A DNA stretch of 64,000 bases. Origin: JASGDN01 sp049840815. Lineage in GTDB: Bacteria > Chloroflexota > Chloroflexia > Thermomicrobiales > UBA6265. Made by a program: the position numbers and the translations under genes. The stretch spans positions 124,001-188,000 of the forward strand of contig JASGJI010000019.1 of the NCBI GenBank assembly GCA_049840815.1. The letters are read 5' to 3'. This document shows, piece after piece, positions 53,409 to 61,387 of the stretch (its first letter is position 1; the number at the start of each line of letters is the position of its first letter). The notes beneath the pieces are model-generated. The model searched no databases. It was not told where the DNA came from and saw nothing but the letters and a program-made list of their open reading frames with translations.

Positions 53409-54195
53409 CGGTCGGCGTCCGATCCAGCTGGGCTGCGGCGGCCTCGTCCACGAGCCAGATCAGGGTGCCGTCGGTCGGGCGAATGACCTGGCAAGGCGTT
53501 TCGTCGATCTGGATCGGGCCATCGAGGACCTGATGCAGGCGTTCTGCCTTGCCCGCGCCAGCGAGCAGGAAGACGGCCATTGCGGCAGCGTTCGCGAGTG
53601 CCGGGGTGAAGGTGAGACGCGTCGTGTTCAGCTTCGGCACCTCGTTCTCGACCGCCAGCCGGGCGTGATTGTGCACGGCGGAAGTGTGCGGGAAGAGCGA
53701 GAGCGTATGCCCGTCGTCGCCCATGCCGAGGAAGATCAGGTCGAAGCGCGGCGCGCCGTCTTCGACCTGCGTCACCTCCCGGATCAGACGCTCGTAGCGG
53801 TCAGCGGCGGCGGCAGGATCACTTCCGGGGTCCGTCTCCCAGGGATGGACGTTCTCGGCCGGGATGGCGACATGCTCCAGGAATCCGCGGAGGGCTTCCC
53901 CGGCGTTGCTCTCGGGGTCCTCGATGGAGACCCACCGCTCGTCGCCCCAGAAGGCTTGCAGGCGGTCCCAGCGGACACGGCCGGCGTACTCCGGGGTCCG
54001 GAGGAGGGCTCCCATCTTCTTGGGGGTCGAACCGCCCGAAAGCGCGACGATCGCGTCACGGTCCTCGGCGGCGGCAGCGGCGATGACCGAGATGAGCGTC
54101 TCAGCGGCAGTGGTAGCGAGCGTATCGCCGTCCTGAACGACGACGACGGTACCTCGCTCGCCATAGTCGATAGTCTTGAGGCCAGTGAATGGCAT
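53398..54195 (-). CDS. pgl: 6-phosphogluconolactonase
   Basis: A 265-residue Pgl/NagB-fold enzyme hydrolysing 6-phosphogluconolactone, the product of Zwf. Motifs: ALSGGSTPKKMGALL, AFWGDERWVSIEDPESNAG, and FDLIFLGMGDDGHTLSLFPHT with the catalytic-region Gly-Asp-Asp-Gly-His. The ATG at 54195 with GGAG ten bases upstream is used; the long upstream frame to 54441 shows no homology. It is separated from opcA by two genes on the opposite strand, so it must have its own promoter within 54196-54484. Confidence 0.93.
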   Translation of the reverse strand: MPFTGLKTIDYGERGTVVVVQDGDTLATTAAETLISVIAAAAAEDRDAIVALSGGSTPKKMGALLRTPEYAGRVRWDRLQAFWGDERWVSIEDPESNAGEALRGFLEHVAIPAENVHPWETDPGSDPAAAADRYERLIREVTQVEDGAPRFDLIFLGMGDDGHTLSLFPHTSAVHNHARLAVENEVPKLNTTRLTFTPALANAAAMAVFLLAGAGKAERLHQVLDGPIQIDETPCQVIRPTDGTLIWLVDEAAAAQLDRTPTDGQ

Positions 54196-54484
54196 GGATC
54201 GGCTCCGTTCCCGTGGTGATCTCAGCGGACGAACTGCTGCGGGAATTGTACCGCCGGTGGGAGATGGGTGGCCTGACACGGAATGCTGCCATCGTCCCGA
54301 TCGATGAACTCTCAGGACAATCTGGTCTGGATATGAGATTGTGTGTAAAGAGCATTGGCCCGACTGGTGACTGAACGAACAGGGTGAAGGGGTGGATGAC
54401 GCAAAATGCGAACTTCCAGAGCCCGTCGGCATCCGCCGCACTCCGCCGCTCGCTCCAACTCCGGTCCATGAACGTCACGTTCTG

Positions 54485-54856
54485 ATGCGTTTGCCCAAAT
54501 CAGCCCAGCCACGAGAAGCGAATACCATCGTTCTCCCGGGAGTCGATCTCGATGACGATCTGGAGGCGATCAGGCGTGGTGATTGCTGGTTCGATAGCGC
54601 AACGCGTCGGATCTGGGTGAACGGTCGACTCTATGGACAGCACGACAATGGCCAACTCTACCCAATGCACGGGGTGGGATTCGTACGCATCGATCGCCAG
54701 ACATTTCGCGCACTTCGCACATTCCGACGATACAATGGATTGACCGAGCGGGCGCTTTTCGAAATCGCCCGTGATCCATATATCACAGACGATCAGCGAG
54801 ACTTCGCAATTCGCCTTTGGCGCATTCGGGGAGATCGAGAAAGGAGCGGCTCGTGA
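54485..54856 (+). CDS. Hypothetical protein, first gene of an inserted pair
   Basis: A 123-residue soluble basic protein. It has an acidic DLDDDLEAIRRGDCW segment, a beta-hairpin-like region with YPMHGVGFVRIDR, then helices rich in Arg (RTFRRYNGLTERALFEIA). No family recognised. The start at ATG 54485 is tentative. It overlaps the next gene by GTGA, and base composition seems less GC-rich than the flanking pentose phosphate genes. The pair runs opposite to the surrounding operon, suggesting later insertion. Confidence 0.55.
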   Translation: MRLPKSAQPREANTIVLPGVDLDDDLEAIRRGDCWFDSATRRIWVNGRLYGQHDNGQLYPMHGVGFVRIDRQTFRALRTFRRYNGLTERALFEIARDPYITDDQRDFAIRLWRIRGDRERSGS

Positions 54857-55299
54857 CGACTGTTGGCGCTGCCATGATTTCCATGTCTCATAAGCCGAGT
54901 CCGGAATCGCTTCGTCGTGCGGCGGCGCTGGGCTATGGTATTGGTGAAGGGGAGGTCTTCATCGGAGCATATTCCGGCGATCATCAGCCATTCCCGGCCG
55001 GCTACCGCGTGTACCTCAATCTCTGGGACGATACCTACGCTGGCGATTTCCCGGTTGCGTTCGACCAGGAGATCGACGAAGCATTGGTTCCGTCGATGGA
55101 GTGTGCCCTGCAAGGCATGGCGAGACTCCTGAATGTTCTCATCGTCACGAACGACTCCGAGGAAGAGAATCCGATTGTGTATCTTCCGAATGGATCAGTT
55201 CAGCGCCGATTCCTGAAGTCCCTTCCGGACGACGGGCGTGTCCTGCCTCCCGATCTCAAGGCATTCCTGGTCCAGCATCCTCAAGCAAGGGCAGCGTAA
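54853..55299 (+). CDS. Hypothetical protein, second gene of an inserted pair
   Basis: A 148-residue acidic soluble protein. The GTG start at 54853 has AAGGAG about seven bases upstream and overlaps the stop of the previous gene (GTGA), so expression is coupled. It has mixed alpha/beta pattern with AGYRVYLNLWDDTYAGDF, EIDEALVPSMECALQGMARLLNVLIVTNDSEEENPI and a C-terminal LKAFLVQHPQARAA helix. No motif recognised. A basic-plus-acidic coupled pair is compatible with a toxin-antitoxin-like or immunity module, but nothing else supports it. Confidence 0.55.
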   Translation: MTTVGAAMISMSHKPSPESLRRAAALGYGIGEGEVFIGAYSGDHQPFPAGYRVYLNLWDDTYAGDFPVAFDQEIDEALVPSMECALQGMARLLNVLIVTNDSEEENPIVYLPNGSVQRRFLKSLPDDGRVLPPDLKAFLVQHPQARAA

Positions 55300-55323
55300 G
55301 ACAGGTGTGTACCAGACGCGAGA

Positions 55324-55350
55324 GCGGGCGCCCCTTTCCGGGGCACCCGC
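55324..55350. terminator. Bidirectional hairpin terminator
   Basis: Eleven-base arms with one G-U-type mismatch around TTTCC, between the plus-strand pair and the convergent opcA gene. Confidence 0.65.
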
Positions 55351-55387
55351 GACCGCTGCGTCATGCGTTGATTCGTGTGCGGATGCC

Positions 55388-56620
55388 CTACGGCAGCAGG
55401 CGCGTCGCGAAGCGGAGCGCCTCCTCGAAGACACGATCCGGCACCAGGCGCTGAAGCTCCTCGGCCAGCATCGACTCGCTGTCCGGCCGCTTCGAATAGA
55501 CCATGCGGCTCACACGCGGCATGGTCGGCAGCTCGCTCGACGTGATCAGATCGTCCTCGTCGGTCCGTTCGACCTTGAACACGCCCGGATGCTCGCCAGT
55601 CGCGACCAGCTCGACGCTGCGCAGCGAGAACTTCGCCATCGCGCTCTTGTCCGAGATCAGCCGCACCTGCACGGTGCGCTGCGTCGTCCCCGAGCGGGCC
55701 AGCAACGGCACCCACGAGGCACCGGCGCGTTGGTCCAACTGGTCAATCGCTTCCCAGCCGAGCCGGCTTCCCAGCCAGCCGACGGTCAACAGGGCCGAGG
55801 CCAGGCCAGACGATCCGTCCTCGCGCGATTCCGCGTAGGCGACCGTCACGCTATCAATCGTCTGCAGGGATGCCTGCGAGTCCTCGCCATCGAAGAACTG
55901 GGCAATCAACTGCCGCCAGGTTCCCAGCCGCAGCCAGGTGAAATCGCCGATGATCGCATGATGGAAATCGGCGTCCACCAGATCGCGGAGCGCGGCAACG
56001 CCACGCACATCGCGACCGAGCTGGGCGCTATCAACCATCAGCCGGTCGACGATGGCCAGCAGATCGTGGAAGAGCGGGCTGCGCGCAAAGTCGCCGCTCG
56101 GCCACCACAGGTAGTTCGGCAGCTCGGACATCAGCAGTGGGGATACCACACTCGCCAGCCGACCGGCTTCGCGGGCGTCGGCGCTGATGGTGATGGTCTC
56201 GAACTTGAGCTCGCTCTGCTTTTCGCCCTCTGGCGCCTGATCGCGCAGTTCCACGCGCACCGAATAGGGAATCGTCTCCTCGTCTCCATCTTCCGGCGTG
56301 CGAAGGATGATGATAACGGTGCGCGACGGCAGGAAATCCTTCAGCCGCCCGACGCTGGCTGCGATGAGGCCCGCGTCCTTCTCGGACGGTGCGACGGCCA
56401 CGAGGTTGAGCGTCGTGGCCCGCATGAGGCCGCCGCCAAACCCGGCAACATCCGGGTCGATCTCGTCGAATCCGCGCGGCCGATCCAGAACGCCGCCAAC
56501 CTGCTCCCAGAGCTTGGCGACCTCGTCGTAGATGGCTCCCGTATCGATGGAATCGGTCGTCCACTCGGTGACATACACCGGACGAGCCTCCGATTCCGGG
56601 GTGGTGGTGGACGTTGACAT
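55388..56620 (-). CDS. opcA: Glucose-6-phosphate dehydrogenase assembly protein
   Basis: A 410-residue OpcA-like protein, an allosteric effector or assembly factor of Zwf known from cyanobacteria and actinobacteria. Recognisable segments are ATTLNLVAVAPSEKDA followed by FLPSRTVIIILR, the conserved SVVSPLLMSELPNYLWWPSG, and LFHDLLAIVDRLMVDSA. AGGAG lies nine bases before the ATG. It directly follows zwf, as expected for the partnership. Confidence 0.9.
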   Translation of the reverse strand: MSTSTTTPESEARPVYVTEWTTDSIDTGAIYDEVAKLWEQVGGVLDRPRGFDEIDPDVAGFGGGLMRATTLNLVAVAPSEKDAGLIAASVGRLKDFLPSRTVIIILRTPEDGDEETIPYSVRVELRDQAPEGEKQSELKFETITISADAREAGRLASVVSPLLMSELPNYLWWPSGDFARSPLFHDLLAIVDRLMVDSAQLGRDVRGVAALRDLVDADFHHAIIGDFTWLRLGTWRQLIAQFFDGEDSQASLQTIDSVTVAYAESREDGSSGLASALLTVGWLGSRLGWEAIDQLDQRAGASWVPLLARSGTTQRTVQVRLISDKSAMAKFSLRSVELVATGEHPGVFKVERTDEDDLITSSELPTMPRVSRMVYSKRPDSESMLAEELQRLVPDRVFEEALRFATRLLP

Positions 56621-56658
56621 CGTTCTGCTCCTCGCGAGACGCCGTATCCGGGCGACAT

Positions 56659-56691
56659 CGCGGGCGCCGTCCTTGTCAGACGGCGCCCGCG
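56659..56691 (-). terminator. Hairpin between zwf and opcA
   Basis: Perfect 13-base arms CGCGGGCGCCGTC/GACGGCGCCCGCG with a seven-base loop directly after the zwf stop. Without a T-run it may attenuate opcA or protect the zwf message. Confidence 0.65.
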
Positions 56692-56698
56692 CACGCCG

Positions 56699-58360
56699 TT
56701 ACGGACGCCGCCACTCCCGGCCCTCGCGCCGCAACATGCTGTCCGACTTCGACGGTCCCCACGTTCCCGATTCGTACGGGTAGGTCGGGATGGCATCGGT
56801 CTCCCACGCGTCGAGGATCGGCTGCATCAACGTCCAGGCGGTCTCCACTTCGTCGCGGCGGGCGAAGAGGGTCGGATCGCCGAGCATCGCATCGAGCAGC
56901 AGGCGCTCGTAGGCATCCGGCCCCGCCTCGCCGAAGGACTGGCCGTAGAGGAAGTCCATGCGAACCGGTCGCAACTGCATGGATGGCCCCGGCACCTTCG
57001 CCGCGAACTTGAGCGCGATGCCCTCGTCTGGCTGGATGCGCATGGTGATGACGTTCGGCGTCAGGTCCAGTTCGCTGCCGGACTGGAACATCAGGTGCGG
57101 CACCTGCTTGAACATCACGGCGATTTCCGTCACGCGGCGCGGCAGGCGCTTGCCGGTGCGAAGGTAGAAGGGCACGCCAGCCCAACGCCAGTTGTCGATC
57201 CCGAGCTCCATCGCCACGAAGGTCTCCGTGCGCGAGCCGGGACGTACGCCGCGCTCGTCACGGTACGCGCCGACCGGACGGCCGTTCTGGAAGCCCGCCT
57301 CGTACTGGCCACGCACCGTCCGCTCGGCGACCTTGTCTCCGTGCGGCGTGACGACCGCGCGCAGGACCTTCACCTTCTCGTCGCGGAGGGCGTTGCCGTT
57401 GAAGAGCGCGGGCGGCTCCATCGCGATCACCGCGAGCAACTGGAGGATATGGCTCTGCACCATGTCGCGGAGCGCACCAGAATCCTCATAGTAGCCGCCG
57501 CGCCCTTCGACACCAATGGACTCGGCCACCGTGATCTGGACGTGATCGACATACTGCCGATTCCAGACCGGCTCGAAGAGGGTATTCGCGAAGCGGAAGG
57601 CCAGGACGTTCTGCACCGTCTCCTTCCCGAGGTAGTGATCGATGCGGTAGATCTGGCGCTCGGAGAAGACGGAGCCAATTTCCGCGTTCAGGGCGCGGGC
57701 AGAATCGACATCGCGGCCGAATGGCTTCTCGATGACGATCCGGTTCCAGCTGCTGCTGCGGCTGTAGTAGATATCCTGCCGCTTGGCAAGACCCGACTTG
57801 CCGAGGTGCTGGATGATCGGGCCGTAGAACGTCGGCGAGGTGGCCAGGTAGAAGAGGCGGTTCCCGTGGGCGCGACGCTCCTCGTCAATCACTTCCAGCC
57901 GCTGCTTGAGTTCGGTGTAGACCTCTTCCGTATCAAAGCCGCCCTTGACATAGTAGAGGCCCTGCGCGAAGAGGTTCCACGCTTCCTCCGTGACCGGGGC
58001 GCGGGCACCCTTCTTCACCGCCTCGTACATCTCGTTGCGGAAGGTTTCGTCGTCCCAGTCGCGGTGGGAGACCCCAACGATGGAGAAGCCTTCCGGCAGC
58101 GGATGGCCCACGGCAAGGTCGTAGAGCGACGGCATCAGCTTGCGCGCGGTGAGGTCACCGGTGACGCCGAAGATGACCATCACGCACGGGGCGGGCACGC
58201 GCTCCAGCTGAAGGCCGGCTCGCAGCGGATTCGTGTTGCGCTGATGGAGTTCTTCGCCGAAGTCGAACTGGTGGCCGACATGATCGGCCTCGCCCTCCTG
58301 AAGCTCGGGCGGCGTGTACTGGGTTGGGATGTCCTGGACATCGAGTTCTGTCTTCGGCAT
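56699..58360 (-). CDS. zwf: Glucose-6-phosphate dehydrogenase
   Basis: Oxidises glucose 6-phosphate to 6-phosphogluconolactone with NADP+. The N-terminal nucleotide-binding motif is VIFGVTGDLTARKL (GxxGDLA-like) at ~residue 62, the family motif EKPFGRD at ~198, and the catalytic RIDHYLGKE signature at ~228. The C-terminal half has DNWRWAGVPFYLRTGKRL. At 553 residues it has a ~55-residue N-terminal extension (ending LQLERVPAPC) compared with typical Zwf. The ATG at 58360 has AGGA nine bases upstream; in-frame sequence above it lacks homology. Confidence 0.95.
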   Translation of the reverse strand: MPKTELDVQDIPTQYTPPELQEGEADHVGHQFDFGEELHQRNTNPLRAGLQLERVPAPCVMVIFGVTGDLTARKLMPSLYDLAVGHPLPEGFSIVGVSHRDWDDETFRNEMYEAVKKGARAPVTEEAWNLFAQGLYYVKGGFDTEEVYTELKQRLEVIDEERRAHGNRLFYLATSPTFYGPIIQHLGKSGLAKRQDIYYSRSSSWNRIVIEKPFGRDVDSARALNAEIGSVFSERQIYRIDHYLGKETVQNVLAFRFANTLFEPVWNRQYVDHVQITVAESIGVEGRGGYYEDSGALRDMVQSHILQLLAVIAMEPPALFNGNALRDEKVKVLRAVVTPHGDKVAERTVRGQYEAGFQNGRPVGAYRDERGVRPGSRTETFVAMELGIDNWRWAGVPFYLRTGKRLPRRVTEIAVMFKQVPHLMFQSGSELDLTPNVITMRIQPDEGIALKFAAKVPGPSMQLRPVRMDFLYGQSFGEAGPDAYERLLLDAMLGDPTLFARRDEVETAWTLMQPILDAWETDAIPTYPYESGTWGPSKSDSMLRREGREWRRP

Positions 58361-58515
58361 GAGGTGATCCTGTAGTGGCTTGATGATGGGAACGCCGGGG
58401 TCAATGGAGGAAGCAGGGCAGCATGGCGGCGAGGACGACGGCTCCATTGCCGGTTGGGAGGATCGGTGGCATCGCGAGTCCCGGTATGCCGCCAGGACTC
58501 GCGGGCGGCCCTGGA

Positions 58516-59961
58516 TCAGTGCGTTTCGAGCGTGCCCCACTCGGTGTGGAAGACGCCATCCATGTCGAGGCGGCGATAGGTGTGCGCCCCGAAGAAGTCG
58601 CGCTGGCCCTGGATCATGTTGGCGGAGGTGAACTCCGAGCGGTAGGAATCGATGTAGCCGAGCGCGGTGCTGAGCGCCAGCGCCGGGATGCCGCGCTGCG
58701 CCGCGATCGTGACCGCCGTGCGCAGGCCGCCGATGTTCTCGTTGACCTCGGTGGCGAAGTAGGGATCGACGAGGAGGTTATCGATCTGCTTGCCTCCGGC
58801 GAAGGCCTCCCTGATCGGGTTGAGGAGCTTGGCGCGGATGATGCAGCCGGCCTTCCAGATGCGGGCGATCTCGGAGAGGTTGAGGTTCCAGCTGTAGGTG
58901 TCGGACGCAGCCTGCAGCAGCGCCATGCCCTGCGCGTAGGATGAGACCTTCGCCACGTAGAGGGCATTCTCCAGTGCGTCGATGGTGGCCTGCTTGTCGA
59001 GCGCCGGCAATCCGGAAACATCCGGCCCGTTCAGGATGTGGCTGGCGCGCACGCGCTTCTCCTTCATGGAGGAGAGGATGCGCGCATTCACCGCGGCGTT
59101 GATGACCGGGGTGGCCGTGCCCAGCTCGTAGGAACTCTGGCTGGTCCAGCGGCCAGTGCCCTTCTGCTCCGCGGTGTCGAGGATGTGGTCGATCAGCGGG
59201 GTGTCGGTCTCCGGATCGACGTAGCGGAGCACACGCTCCGTGACCTCGATCAGGAAGGAATCGAGCTTGCCCTCGTTCCACTTGGCGAAGACATCGGCAA
59301 TCTCGCCGGCCGACATGCCCAAGCCCTTGCGCATGATGTCGTAGGTCTCGGCGATCAGTTCCATGTCGCCGTACTCGATCCCATTGTGGACCGTCTTGAC
59401 GTAATGACCCGACCCACCAGGGCCGATGTGGGTGACGCAGGGGCCGGAATCGGAGACGGCGGCGATCGCCATCAGCATCGGCTCCAGTTCCTTGTACGCA
59501 TCCGCCGGGCCGCCCGGCATCAGGCTCGGTCCCCAGAGCGCGCCTTCCTCTCCGCCGGAGACACCCATGCCCACGAAGTTGAAGCCGAGGCCATCGACTT
59601 CCTTCGAGCGGCGTTCGGTGTCCTGGAAGAAGGAATTGCCACCATCGATCAGGATGTCACCCGGCTCCAGGTACGGGGCCAGTTCCTGGATCACGGCGTC
59701 GACCGGGGCACCGGCCTTCACCATGAGCAGGATGCGGCGCGGCCGCTCCAGGGCACCAACGAACTCCTCGATCGTGGTGGTGCCGAGGATCTGCGTGCCC
59801 TGCGCCTTCTCGGCGAGGAACGTCTCCGTCACGGCGGTGGTTCGGTTATAGACGGCGGGGGCGAACCCGTTGCGCTCGAGATTCAGCGCCAGGTTCTCGC
59901 CCATGACGGCCAGTCCGACGACGCCGACGTGACGCCGTTCCTGCGAAGATGTCGTGCTCAT
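58516..59961 (-). CDS. gnd: 6-phosphogluconate dehydrogenase (decarboxylating)
   Basis: A 481-residue Gnd producing ribulose 5-phosphate, CO2 and NADPH. Motifs: VGLAVMGENLALNLERNGF (NADP fold), IDGGNSFFQDTERR, GMGVSGGEEGALWGPSLMPGG, and the active-site GPGGSGHYVKTVHNGIEYGDM with catalytic Lys. The C-terminal YFGAHTYRR-like FFGAHTYRRLD motif is present. Long-form (~470-residue) enzyme as in most bacteria. It lies between tal and zwf. Confidence 0.96.
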   Translation of the reverse strand: MSTTSSQERRHVGVVGLAVMGENLALNLERNGFAPAVYNRTTAVTETFLAEKAQGTQILGTTTIEEFVGALERPRRILLMVKAGAPVDAVIQELAPYLEPGDILIDGGNSFFQDTERRSKEVDGLGFNFVGMGVSGGEEGALWGPSLMPGGPADAYKELEPMLMAIAAVSDSGPCVTHIGPGGSGHYVKTVHNGIEYGDMELIAETYDIMRKGLGMSAGEIADVFAKWNEGKLDSFLIEVTERVLRYVDPETDTPLIDHILDTAEQKGTGRWTSQSSYELGTATPVINAAVNARILSSMKEKRVRASHILNGPDVSGLPALDKQATIDALENALYVAKVSSYAQGMALLQAASDTYSWNLNLSEIARIWKAGCIIRAKLLNPIREAFAGGKQIDNLLVDPYFATEVNENIGGLRTAVTIAAQRGIPALALSTALGYIDSYRSEFTSANMIQGQRDFFGAHTYRRLDMDGVFHTEWGTLETH

Positions 59962-60153
59962 GCGCGTGGTGCTTCCTTTGTTCTTGCGATCTCAACCCGA
60001 CCCCGATGGCGGGCTGTCCGGACCGGCGTCGTGGCAGGTCTGCATCATCGAACGTCATAACCCATGCGGGTATCGCTTGCCCCGCGTATGGCCGGATTCC
60101 CGGCGTCGGCTTACCGGAGCCTGTGGGGAGAATCGGGCCATCAGCCGGGCAGA

Positions 60154-60186
60154 ACGGAGGGGCGTCCCGGTGGGGCGCCCCTCCGT
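60154..60186 (-). terminator. Hairpin after transaldolase gene
   Basis: Fifteen-base arms with one mismatch and a three-base loop, immediately after the tal stop on the minus strand. It separates tal from gnd. Confidence 0.7.
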
Positions 60187-60194
60187 CGCGGGGA

Positions 60195-61325
60195 CTAGCT
60201 CGCGGCACCGGCCAGCGCGGCGCGCTTGGACTCGACATCGGCCAGCAGCCCATCGTAGGAGGTGATGAAGGTGGCGATGCCTTCCTCCTCCAGCTGGCTG
60301 GTGATCTGGTCGATCGAAAGGCCGACCTTCGCAAGATCGTCCAGCACCGCATGGGCGCCGGCGAGATCCGCATCGACGGTGCGGGCGACAACGCCGTGAT
60401 CGAGGAAGGCCTCGATCGTCGGCACTGGCGCGGTGTTCACCGTCTCAGGGCCGATCAGCGTCTCAACATAGAGCACATCGCTGTACGCCTTGTTCTTGGT
60501 GCCGGTGCTGGCCCACAGCGGACGCTGCACCTGCGCACCAGCGGCGGCCAGCGGCGCGAAGCGATCGCCCTTGAAGAGGTCCAGGAACCTCTCGTAGGCC
60601 AGCTGCGCGTTCGCAACCGCGACCTTGCCCTTGAGGGAGGTCGCAAGTTCAGCGTTCGCGCCGCCCTCGGCGATCACGCCATCCAGCTGCTTGTCAGCCA
60701 GCGTATCGACGCGGGAAACGAAGAACGACGCCACGGAAGCGATGCCGGAGACGGCCTCGCCCTTCGCCTGGCGGGCTTCCAGCGCCTCGATGAAAGCCAG
60801 CGCCACGCGCTCGTAGTTGGCGAGCGAGAAGAGCAGGGTGACGTTGATGTTCACGCCTTCAGTCAGCAGCGTGCGGATGGCGGGGACGCCTTCCTCGGTG
60901 CCGGGGACCTTGATCATCACGTTCGGGCGGTCGACGGCGGCCCAGAGCACGCGGGCATTGTCCAGCGTGCCCTCGGTGTCGCGCGCCAGCGACGGCAGGA
61001 CCTCGATGGAGACGAATCCATCGGTGCCGTTGCTCTCGTCGAAGATCGGCCGGAAGAGATCGCAGGTGTCCTGGATATCCTTCACGGCGACGGTCTGGAA
61101 GATCTCGGCGGCGGACTTGCCCTCGCCCAGCTGCGCCTGGATGTCCTCGTCGTAGGCATCAGACCCAGCGATCGCCTTCTGGAAGATGCTCGGGTTGGAT
61201 GTCACGCCACGGATGCCGGTGTCGATCGCCTTCTGCAGCGCACCGTTTGCCAGCAGCGCGCGGGAGATGTCGTCCTGCCAGACGGACTGATCCTGCTCGG
61301 TGTGGAGCGTCTGAATCGGGTTCAT
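60195..61325 (-). CDS. tal: Transaldolase
   Basis: A 376-residue transaldolase of the actinobacterial/cyanobacterial TalB-long type. Motifs: SVWQDDISRALL, GIRGVTSNPSIFQKAI, DGFVSIEVLPSLARDTEGT, and VMIKVPGTEEGVPAI with the Schiff-base Lys. VASFFVSRVDTLAD and RPLWASTGTKNKAYSD follow. It has AAAGGA seven bases before ATG 61325; the ATG two codons earlier abuts that site. It follows tkt at 62 bp with a hairpin between. Confidence 0.95.
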   Translation of the reverse strand: MNPIQTLHTEQDQSVWQDDISRALLANGALQKAIDTGIRGVTSNPSIFQKAIAGSDAYDEDIQAQLGEGKSAAEIFQTVAVKDIQDTCDLFRPIFDESNGTDGFVSIEVLPSLARDTEGTLDNARVLWAAVDRPNVMIKVPGTEEGVPAIRTLLTEGVNINVTLLFSLANYERVALAFIEALEARQAKGEAVSGIASVASFFVSRVDTLADKQLDGVIAEGGANAELATSLKGKVAVANAQLAYERFLDLFKGDRFAPLAAAGAQVQRPLWASTGTKNKAYSDVLYVETLIGPETVNTAPVPTIEAFLDHGVVARTVDADLAGAHAVLDDLAKVGLSIDQITSQLEEEGIATFITSYDGLLADVESKRAALAGAAS

Positions 61326-61346
61326 GCCCATGTCCTTTCGGTCATG

Positions 61347-61377
61347 CGCGGGGGATGCATCGTCGTCATCCCCCGCG
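61347..61377 (-). terminator. Hairpin between tkt and tal
   Basis: Perfect eleven-base arms CGCGGGGGATG/CATCCCCCGCG with a nine-base loop, between the tkt stop and the tal start. Probably partial termination or mRNA end protection. Confidence 0.65.
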
Positions 61378-61387
61378 TGAATACGGA

